This document shows positions 56,831 through 64,000 of a stretch of 64,000 nt of DNA, one piece after another. Within the stretch, counting starts at the first letter, position 1, and the number at the start of each line of letters is the position of its first letter. The DNA comes from Hemerocallis citrina. Lineage: Eukaryota > Streptophyta > Magnoliopsida > Asparagales > Asphodelaceae. Made by a program: the position numbers and the translations under genes. The stretch lies in assembly GCA_017893485.1 (NCBI GenBank), contig CM030364.1, forward strand, positions 38,977,825 to 39,041,824. Direction: 5' to 3'. The notes under the pieces were generated by a model, which worked only from the letters and a program-made list of their open reading frames with translations, searched no databases and was not told the origin of the DNA.

Positions 56831-59088
56831 ATGTCACAGGTATCCTCGGGTAGTGAGGCATCCTCCTCGGGGGGTCGGAGCGCCGAGGAAGGGAGAGAAG
56901 TGGTGAGCCGAAGGAAGGGGAAGGAGATAGTAGGGTCGTCTGCGGCCGAGGAGAAGGGGAGGGAAGTGGTTCGGTCCTCTGTTGTTGAGACGGTTGTGGA
57001 GGACGTGAGACAGGCGGGTGAGCTGGGTCGGATGCCGACCGTGTTGTCCGGCCATGGGGGGATAAGGCAGTACAGTGGCGAGCTGCTGACCAAAGCTGTC
57101 TACGGTCGCGCGGAAACCTACGAGGAGAACGATCCAAGGAAGGTTACCGAGGTGGACGATATCCCCTCGGTTCTAACCGAGTGGGACTTACTCCGGACTC
57201 GAAAAGGCTTCGCCATTCCCTCGGAGTACACATTAATTCTCCCCGGCCCTGGGGTGTGAGCGAACACAGCTTTTTCGGCGGATACCTGCGTCTTCGCTTA
57301 TGACGCGTTGAATGCCGGCCTGCGCTTCCCTGTCCATCCTTTCGTGACTGTGGTTCTCCGGTGGTACGGGCTGTGTCCTATTTAGTTCGTGCCGAACACG
57401 TGGTGCCATGTGCTCGGGTTTCTGCTTCAGTGTCGAACGGCAAAGGTGGAGCCGCAGCTCGTCATCCTCCGGAGTTTGTACCGGATCAACAGAATGAGTA
57501 AGCTCGAGTCGCGTTACTATCGTTCGCCTCGGAAAGGAGTCAAGCTGATAGAAAATCCCGACTTGATAAAGTTGTGGAAGGGGAAATTCTTTCTGATCAA
57601 GGGCCCCTCGACGTGGGACTTCCTAACTCGGTGGAAGGAGGACGTGCCGAAGTATGCAAAGTCCGAGCCGGTGTTGACCCCGGCAGAGGCGGAGGTGGCG
57701 GTAAAGCTGATCGGTCTTCCGATGTTGAGTTGGAGGGAAATGACCGAGGAGGTGCTGCACGGGTTGGGCCTCAGTCCGATCGACCTGAGTACGCTCCGGA
57801 CATCTCTCTTTTCTTTTCGCTCTACTATTCTTCAATGCCTTGTGTTTTTTTTCTAACCTGATTTTCTTTTGCTCCGGCAGAGGCTCCGAACATGGACTTC
57901 AAGGCGATGATGGCCGAGCGAAACAAGACCGCAGGTGCCAAGAAGAGGAAGAGGACAAGCGCGGGTCCCTCGTCTGGTCGACCCACCAAGGCTCCTTCGG
58001 CCGTGGTCGGAACGATTGACCTCACTTCTCCTCGACAATCAACCCCAGCTGCCGTTGTTCCTCAGCCGGCCCTGTCCGAGGGCTTCTCTGTCTCGGCAGC
58101 TCAGGCGCTTTAGGCCCCACCTCTAACTGAGCAGGCCGAGGTCATACTGACCGAGGCCCATAAGAAGCTGTTTGTCCCCGATTGGCGAGTGAAGAACCAT
58201 GACGGCTTCTTGGGGGACTCGGGGATGAGCATGCAGGCTGTTCGGCACCTTCCGACCCCGAAGGACCGAGCCGTGCTAAAGGCGGGGACGACAGGCGACG
58301 ATGCTCTTGAAGTAGCTCAGTCGCTTATGTCGGTAAGTCTTCTTTACTGTTTATCAGAATTTTCTTGAAAATTTTCTAAGTCTTTGGCTCGGCTTTTGTC
58401 GCGTTCTAACTATTTCTCTGTGCAGGCCACTTGTCATTTCAGCCACCTTCTCGAGGAATATGCCGAGCAAGAGAGGGAGCTGAAGGCCCTGAGTGACAAA
58501 GACATAGCGGAAAGGGCGAGGGCCGTGAAGCAGTTAGAGGCGGAGCAGCGCCGCTCGGACGCTTTGGCGGCCCAAGTTGCCGACCTTGGAGTGGCTCTGT
58601 CGCAAGCGAGGGAGAAGCTCATTTCGGAGGTCGCTAAGGCAGCCGAGGAAAGGGCCGAAGCAGCGAGGGCTTTGGAGGCAGTGAAGCTGCAACAAGCCAA
58701 GGCCATGGAGAAGGCGAGGGCGGAGATTGAGGCCGAGGCCAAGAAGCACATGACGGCCAACATGGAGCAGTCTTACGCTGCCGCGCTCGAGCATGTCAAG
58801 GCTTGAGTCCCTGGATTCGACAGGTCGGGGTATGGGCTGTGGGGCCCGGTCGCCGAGCCTGATGCCGAGGAAGAAGCTGAAGGAGAGGAGGAAGAAGACG
58901 AAGGAGAGGCCGATGGAGAGGAGGGGGACGAGCAAGAAGGTGACGGTGCTCCTGCCGACCCCGAGACCATGATGGTGGAGGGAGATGGTGGCCAGGTCGT
59001 GGCCGACCCTCAAGCCGGAGCGGCGGAGGACGAGGGGCCGTCTACCGAGGTGCCCGTTCCCGAGCTACCGTTCAAGGTGGTCCCTTGA
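56831..59088 (+). pseudogene. Antisense Transposase_28-like gene of E3 (four in-frame stops)
   Basis: Exons 56831-57788, 57881-58332 and 58426-59088 have the same two intron positions and phases (1, 0) as the E2 gene. Stops interrupt it near 57257 (TGA), 57382 (TAG), 58111 (TAG) and 58804 (TGA). The start MSQVSSGSEASSSGG and DDIPSVLTEWDLLRTRKGF match E1. The core has RLPVHPF-like FPVHPFVTVVLRWYGLCP and LLQCRTAKVEPQLVILRS. Exon 3 is an Ala/Glu-rich coiled coil followed by an acidic tail with EEAEGEEEEDEGEAEGEEG. Its length and exon layout support the E2 gene model. Confidence 0.8.
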
Positions 59089-59339
59089 TCCTCTTGCTCT
59101 TGTACACACTTTTTTTTATGTACTGCCGCGTAGCGGACTGGTCACCGCTTTTTCTTTTGATATAAATGAAACTTGTTTTTGGCAATTCTTGCTAAGTGTT
59201 GGAGTGTTTCGATTTGAGATCTTTCTGGAATTTGACTAAGTGTCGAGTACTCCCTTTGACGATTAGTCAAGTGTTAGCAAGTTTGGCTTTGAAGTTTAGG
59301 TGTGTTGCATGAGCTCAGTGTTGATGTATTTTTCACAGG

Positions 59340-60182
59340 GTGCCGCACCACGGAGCTGCAGCCGAGGCCGCTCGTCTCCGAGCTGACTTGAAGACGACGA
59401 AGTTGGCCCTCTCCCGCAGCCGAGAGTGTTTTCTCAAAAGCGAGTTGGAGCTGGAGCATCTCAAGGCGACGCTGAGAGAGGGCCCCTCCAAGTCGAAACA
59501 ACTACGGGAACAAACTTGCGAGGTCCATCTTGAAGGCGAGGTGGAATTGCTCCGAAAGGTGCTGTTCGACGTCGAGAAAGAGAAAGGCGAACTACTGGTG
59601 GAGGTGCACCACCTGAAGATTGCAAAAGAAGAACTTTCGGCGGAGGAAGATGAATTAACTGCAGCAGTGGGCAAGTTGATGGACGAGTGCGACCAGTCGA
59701 CGGCGGAGATTGACAAGTTAAAGAGGGTTACAGTCGACAAGAGTATCGAAGTCACCCATTTTCGTCGAATTATCGCCGATAGTTCTAGTGACGCAGGCTC
59801 TGCTCGGCTTCCTCGCTTCAAGATAGCCGTGAAAGAAGACTCTTTGATGGATCAAATTGTCGAGCTCGAGGAGGAAGTTGCTCGACTCAAACTCCAACCC
59901 GTGCGACCTAATGTCAGAAGTACATCGTGTACTATTGAAGAGAGCGAGAGGGGAATCTCTTTTTACAAGCTTGCGACCCGCTCTCCTGCTGTTAGGCAAA
60001 GCCCGGTTGATGCTCAGAGTGGTGTGGCTGCTTTGTCGAGCGGAGCATCCGTTGGAGCCACCATCGGAGGCAGCGCTGAAGAGGCGTCTCAATTTGCTGG
60101 TCTGGAGACGAGCTCCGAGGTCAGGCGTCGCCGTCCCCGGGTGTCTCTAAACCAAAACGTCCCTATCCCGAAGAAGCGTTGA
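59340..60182 (+). CDS. Coiled-coil exon or ORF downstream of the E3 antisense gene
   Basis: A 280-codon frame begins right after TTTTTCACAG, a good splice acceptor, so it is more likely a terminal exon than a free gene. It encodes long heptad-like stretches (SKSKQLREQTCEVHLEGEVE, EKGELLVEVHHLKIAKEELS), then a Ser/Ala-rich tail ending in PRVSLNQNVPIPKKR. The ORF is intact. Its 3' flank again holds a TATAAAA run like that after the E2 and E3 genes. It could be an alternative last exon or the tail of a second related gene joined by recombination. No known family is recognised. Confidence 0.5.
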   Translation: MPHHGAAAEAARLRADLKTTKLALSRSRECFLKSELELEHLKATLREGPSKSKQLREQTCEVHLEGEVELLRKVLFDVEKEKGELLVEVHHLKIAKEELSAEEDELTAAVGKLMDECDQSTAEIDKLKRVTVDKSIEVTHFRRIIADSSSDAGSARLPRFKIAVKEDSLMDQIVELEEEVARLKLQPVRPNVRSTSCTIEESERGISFYKLATRSPAVRQSPVDAQSGVAALSSGASVGATIGGSAEEASQFAGLETSSEVRRRRPRVSLNQNVPIPKKR

Positions 60183-60636
60183 ACGAGTTGTTGTAATTAT
60201 GTCTCTTCGAGTTTTTGTAATTCCTCGTAGTAGGGTAGCTTGGTCTTGTAACTTGAGTTTTCTTGAACTTTCTAACCTTTATAAAAGTGAAGGCTTGTGT
60301 TACTCTCTTGCACTTGTGGGCTTGCGTATTTTGTTAGTATTTGTTGTTTGTTTGTTTGAGTTTGGGCTAAAATCCAACAAGGGATGGGCTACACTTTGGG
60401 CTTCAAATGAATTCAAAATAATTAATAAATGATAGTATGGATTAACTTGGGCTTCAAAATAAATAAATAAAAAGAAAAGAGACAAAATTCTAGTTTGGAA
60501 TATAAATCTGGGTTTCAATAGGAGATTCAAAAGGATTTAAATGCATCGGAAATAATTTATACGGAAATTGAAATATAAGAATACATGGAGAGAAAGAAAG
60601 AACTGGAAATCCGTATAATCGGAAATAGGGGTTACA

Positions 60637-61258
60637 GTATGGAAAATAGCTTTCGGAGCCAGAGTATATAAGATTTTATAATAAACTCGATATACCATTG
60701 CTATCATTTCAGATCCAGGTAGAAAATTATAACCATGTGTTGTAATATTAAGACTGACAGCTTCAAGTTGGTTAGGATTTGATAAGGACAAACTTAAATC
60801 AGAAAATACATTAAAATAAATTGGGCCATGACATAAACTAGTTTCCATGATACCCATTAGAGATTGTGCCCAATCAAGACACCTTGCATCCCTAAGGCTA
60901 GCTAATATAGATGCATTAAGCCCTTGTAAGGTTAATGGTTTAAAGGCGACTTGTATTAAGCCTACATGAATATAATTGAACTTATCAGCATATGGCTTAA
61001 TATCTTCTTCGCTAAGAAGTCTTATAATCTTTTCTTCCTGGTTGACCATCATGGTTCGTTCCAAGATTTTATAGCATATAAGGATTTTTAATCTAAAAAT
61101 CCGACTTTATAAATCTCCTTATTAGGAATAGTAGGAATCGATCACATATTAAGTTGATCTAATTCGAAAGGAAATTCAGCTAATTTAGCATTTTTTATTT
61201 TAGTATTACTAGTACTACTGGCAATTCTTCTGGATGAACTTGGAGTAAGGCTCATCAT
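60637..61258 (-). pseudogene. Endogenous caulimovirid-like polyprotein fragment (N-terminus and movement-protein domain)
   Basis: A start at 61258 and a 143-codon stretch (61064 to 60637) match the N-terminal movement-protein domain of endogenous plant pararetroviruses. At least two stops or frame changes lie between 61140 and 61050. The gene is cut at the GTATG duplication by the Tekay-like LTR and continues at 51900. Movement proteins normally widen plasmodesmata for cell-to-cell spread; this copy is dead. Confidence 0.75.
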
Positions 61259-61441
61259 ACTGAATTCTTGTAGGTTTAATTACATAAAGTTTATAGAATA
61301 AAACAAGTACAATAATTTTTTTCTTTTGTCTTTACCAGATCCTTGATCTAAGTAACATCTTAGCACTTCTGTCAATGATTTATGAGTTAAACAATGCCTT
61401 CCTGGCAAACAAAAGACTCAACAAGACTTAGGTGAAATTCC

Positions 61442-62269
61442 ACTAATGTAACACCCCGTGTTAAAATATAATATATATGGAAAAGTCTAAACTTTGAAAA
61501 GTAAAAATAGTTGAATAGTTGGCTGTATGTTAAAATTGTGCTATGGCATTCTTGTAAAAATATTTTGATAAAAATGGAATTTGTAGGTGAGGGGCCCCAC
61601 ACGTGGAGGAAATGAAGGAATGAGACAGCACCGAGTGCTTGTGCTTGCTTGGTTTCGGTTGGTCAATGATGACGTGGCCATGCCTATGGGGCCCACCTCC
61701 TTTGACATGCTTTCTTCTCACAGAAGAGATTGAGAACGGATGTGTGGTGAGTAAAAAATAATCCGATATCGGGAGTAAAACAAAGAGTAATATAATATAA
61801 ATAATAATGCCTATGATCAAGAGTCACCTAATCGGTTAACCACTTTTTCAGAGGCAGCCTGTGGTGGGCAGTTGAACTACATAGTATCTAATTTGTCTTC
61901 TAAATTGTATAAATTGTCTGAGTTAGGGCAGGGACGTTACAAATGGTATCAGAGCCGACTTTCGACACCGGGTGTGAGGCATGTCTATATAGTCGGGCGG
62001 ATAGAAGAGCAGATGCTCCACAACTCCTAGGAAGGAGTTGTGCATGCCCATGCTCAGCGAGTACGCTGATTTCTGATGGAGAGGGGGGTCTGGAACACCC
62101 CATGTTAAAATATAATATATATATGGAAAAGTATATACTTTGAAAAGTAAAAATAGTTGAATCACCTTTTGAGAGGCAGCCTGTGGTGGGCAGTTGTACT
62201 ACATAGTATCTAATTTGTCTTCTAAATTGTATAAATTGTATAAGCTAGGGGTAGGGACATTACAATTAA
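61442..62269 (+). mobile_element. TRIM-like miniature LTR retrotransposon
   Basis: Left LTR 61447-61941 (TGTAACACCCCG...GACGTTACA), tRNA-Met primer site 61944-61956, internal region of only ~150 bp, polypurine tract 62075-62088 (GATGGAGAGGGGGG), and right LTR 62091-62264 (TGGAACACCCC...GACATTACA). Flanks ACTAA and ATTAA may be a target duplication with one mismatch. The right LTR lacks about 320 bp from the middle of the left one. No coding capacity. Confidence 0.85.
61944..61956 (+). promoter_or_regulatory. Primer-binding site of the TRIM, tRNA-Met type
   Basis: TGGTATCAGAGCC two bases after the left LTR, identical to the chromovirus primer site at 10050. Confidence 0.85.
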
Positions 62270-62307
62270 ATTAAACTCATACCAAGTGTGTAGCAAGACA
62301 AAAGAAC

Positions 62308-62620
62308 TTATTTTAATTTAATTGTTTTTTTTTTTTTTTTTTGAGGAAAAAGGTGGAATCTGGCCACCCTGTTTCATTAATAAGAGCTTAACGAAACAAA
62401 CCCAGAATACTGGGCCCAAGTACAAACTACAGACAGAAAATAAAACATACATGAAGCAACATGACGCGTACAAACAACAAATCCCTCCAACAACTCTGGA
62501 GGGTGGGCCGACGAACAAGCTCGGTCCAGCAAAATTGTAAGTACGTTATATTAGCTTCGTATAGTGCTTCCACGGCACATGCACACCCACCTGAAACAGT
62601 TATTTTAATTTAATTGTTTT
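62308..62620 (-). mobile_element. 5'-truncated LINE insertion
   Basis: About 270 bp (62329-62599) with a poly-A tail on the minus strand (poly-T at 62325-62341), flanked by 21-bp duplications TTATTTTAATTTAATTGTTT(T) at 62308 and 62600. Long target duplications and a terminal poly-A are signs of target-primed retrotransposition. The short body could also be a SINE. Confidence 0.75.
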
Positions 62621-63321
62621 ATAAGGTAAACCTTACATGTTTAAACCCACAAGAAAGAATTTAGCCAATCATGTATCTCATACCAATTTTAGCAGCGTTT
62701 ATCACAAACAACAAATAAGTGAATTATATGGAATTAAATTTTGGTAACAAAAGTTGTTATTTGGGATTGATTTCATATTGTAAGTGAGTTATATGAAATT
62801 AGGTATTTGTGAGTGAGGTATGTGGAATTGAAATATTTGTTAGTGACCCATGTGAGAAAAACCCAATTATAAAAGGCTATTAATTTTTGTATAGATGTAG
62901 CATAAACTTAATAAATGTATGTTTTCTTTGTACTACTTATCTAGACCTTTTTTCCCCATGCAATGCACTGAATGGAGGGTAGATCTTAAAATTTGTATTA
63001 TCACATTTCTCAGTAGGTAAATCATCCAATTTGACTTAAGACTTTTCGAACTAAAACTGCTTATAGCTTCGTCTTCTTACACTGAGTCAAAGTTCGTGTA
63101 CTTATATTTTCATACATGTTGTCTTGTGATTTGACTAAAAGAGTATACTTCTTGACGTATTTCTTGATGAGTCGACCAAATTCTCCAACATTGTCTTCAT
63201 GCACATAAAATTAATTAATTAGCTATTGTTTATTTTTAACCTTATGAGGATCGCATGTTATATCGTCATTCTTAAATCGCATGTTATACTTTTCCAATTG
63301 AAATTTTTTTATAATCATTCA
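62621..63321. other. Intergenic AT-rich segment
   Basis: No gene is recognised. It holds a 40-bp block (62683-62720, TAGCAGCGTTTATCACAAAC) also present at 18461-18498, and direct repeats of a GTGAGTTATATGAAATT type at 62720-62830. Confidence 0.4.
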
Positions 63322-63501
63322 GATTATTGACAAGAGCGTCGGAAGGTGCATCGCCGGGATCCATCCCGGTATTTCGCACTTTTTGCTGGTCAACGGCAGC
63401 GACAAAAAATCAGTCAACACATTGGTGGAGATCAACATATTTGCTTTATTGTTTTCTCCAAGAATTTACAAATTCATCTGTTTGCTCCTACACCAAAATC
63501 A
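63322..63501 (+). repeat. LTR fragment of the E1/E3 family
   Basis: Matches the last ~180 bp of the E1 LTR, from GATTATTGACAAGAGCGTCGG to CACCAAAATCA, including the GCCGGGATCCATCCCGG hairpin. No other part of the element is attached. Confidence 0.8.
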
Positions 63502-63815
63502 GCAGCAGCATATATCTATACCACTTTTGGAAAAATTTATATCTATACAAATCAATTGCAGTAAAAAATCAAATAAATCATTATTAGTTACAGCATCAAA
63601 CAAATTATCAGCCCTCAATTAGAATGTTTAAGATAAACATGATTCAACCAATATCCCAATTGAACAGTAAGCATAACAACACAACAATAGATTAACCAAA
63701 ATATTAAATACACCATCAAGAATCAAATTTGAAAAGAAAAAAGGTCAAATTAATACCCCTATAAGTTAATAATGGTAACAAAAAATTAATAATAATGTAC
63801 AACAAAACTAAATCA
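63502..63815. other. Probable 3' flank of the PPR gene
   Basis: AT-rich, gene-free. It lies downstream of the PPR stop and likely includes its 3' untranslated region. Confidence 0.4.
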
Positions 63816-64000
63816 TCATCTCCAAATCTCCTTCCAACACTTTTCAATTCCCTTCCTCACTTTCCTACTGTCAAAAATCCCTTTCACTACCATATCCCAA
63901 GTACATACATCAGGCACCAAAAACTTGCCAATCATAACACCCAAAATCTCATAAGCCCCCTCCGTTCTCCCTCTCTTACAAAGCCTAACTATCAAACCAT
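63816..64000 (-). CDS. Pentatricopeptide-repeat protein, C-terminal end (partial)
   Basis: The minus strand is open from the window edge to TGA at 63818-63816. It encodes LIVRLCKRGRTEGAYEILGV, then MIGKFLVPDVCTWDMVVKG and a basic tail ending CWKEIWR. The 35-residue spacing and the LCKxGRxxxAYEIL...PDxxTWDxVVKG pattern are those of PPR motifs. Such proteins bind organellar RNA. The rest lies beyond the right edge, so subclass and target cannot be told. Confidence 0.8.
   Translation of the reverse strand, partial: GLIVRLCKRGRTEGAYEILGVMIGKFLVPDVCTWDMVVKGIFDSRKVRKGIEKCWKEIWR

Larger units (their letters stand above)
54311..60300 (-). mobile_element. Tat-like Ty3/gypsy LTR retrotransposon E3, 5'-truncated
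   Basis: Read on the minus strand, it keeps an antisense gene (56831-60182 on +), a ~247-bp tandem array (55240-56490), a polypurine tract (54863-54877) and the 3' LTR (54311-54862). Gag, pol and 5' LTR are missing. The right boundary (near 60300) is approximate because that end has no LTR. The LTR is the same family as in E1. Confidence 0.75.
51896..60641 (-). mobile_element. Tekay-like solo LTR, split by E3
   Basis: The outer ends are TGTCACGCCCCG (51901) and AATAGGGGTTACA (to 60636), with perfect GTATG duplications outside (51896-51900, 60637-60641). Read on the minus strand the LTR is TGTAACCCC...GGGCGTGACA. Its two parts, about 60300-60636 and 51901-54310, total roughly 2.7 kb. The rest is the nested Tat-like element. 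No gag-pol of this element is seen, so it is most likely a solo LTR. GC-rich open frames at 53644-54338 on both strands lie inside it and show no homology. Confidence 0.75.

Noticed and set aside
60537..60636. C-terminal extension of the movement-domain frame
   Set aside because: Codons left of 60637 belong to the inserted LTR (past the GTATG duplication), so this tail is not viral coding sequence.

Overview
This window is plant nuclear DNA, from an angiosperm and probably a eudicot. Spliced genes with GT-AG introns, Tat- and Tekay-like LTR retrotransposons, a chromodomain Ty3/gypsy element, Helitrons, MULE/hAT/PIF-Harbinger DNA transposons and endogenous pararetrovirus fragments all point that way. 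Only two host genes look genuine: a 5' portion of an HSP70-16 (HSP110-like) gene on the minus strand (17948 to 13388) and the last ~60 codons of a pentatricopeptide-repeat gene running off the right edge (64000 to 63816). Almost everything else is nested transposable elements, gene fragments and tandem repeats.

Layout. 1-1593: nothing firmly recognised. 1594-4551: decayed TTF-finger hAT transposon, cut by a 5'-truncated Tat-like Ty3/gypsy element, E1 (4552-8276). 8886-13305: a precisely bounded chromovirus (TSD TTATT) that keeps gag, integrase C-terminus and chromodomain but has lost protease, RT, RNase H and the integrase core. 13306-18000: HSP70-16, with a hAT MITE in intron 1. 18340-21152: a short candidate Helitron, a PIF/Harbinger-like element (18514-20339) carrying a phytoene-desaturase fragment and a nested Helitron, then another Helitron. 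21390-22125: GDSL-esterase pseudogene split by a 246-bp hAT MITE.

22131-31210 is a young Tat-like element, E2 (TSD ATATC, LTRs about 1% diverged). It has gag and a protease remnant on the minus strand, no RT/RNase H/integrase, and an intact spliced three-exon gene on the opposite strand, followed by an ~88/176-bp tandem repeat. 31255-31519: a 265-bp Helitron. 32787-33984: a second PIF/Harbinger-like copy. About 34-41.2 kb ends in a Helitron 3' terminus and holds fragments of Aux/IAA, a PMT methyltransferase, an NPF transporter and RPA1.

41.6-61.3 kb is a nest. Fragments of one minus-strand endogenous caulimovirid-like polyprotein are split by an 8-kb MULE (42142-50208, 9-bp TSD, itself containing a 3.4-kb solo LTR), a Tourist-like MITE (50814-51370), and a Tekay-like solo LTR (51901-60636). 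The solo LTR in turn holds a third Tat-like element, E3 (54311 to about 60300). 61447-62264 is a TRIM-like mini-retrotransposon; 62329-62599 is a 5'-truncated LINE.

The most interesting recurring system is the antisense gene of E1, E2 and E3. Three diverged copies share the same two intron positions and phases, an upstream TATA box, a Transposase_28-like core and a coiled-coil tail. All three sit between the internal region and a tandem-repeat block next to the 3' LTR. The E2 copy is uninterrupted over 707 codons although the rest of the element has lost its polymerase genes.
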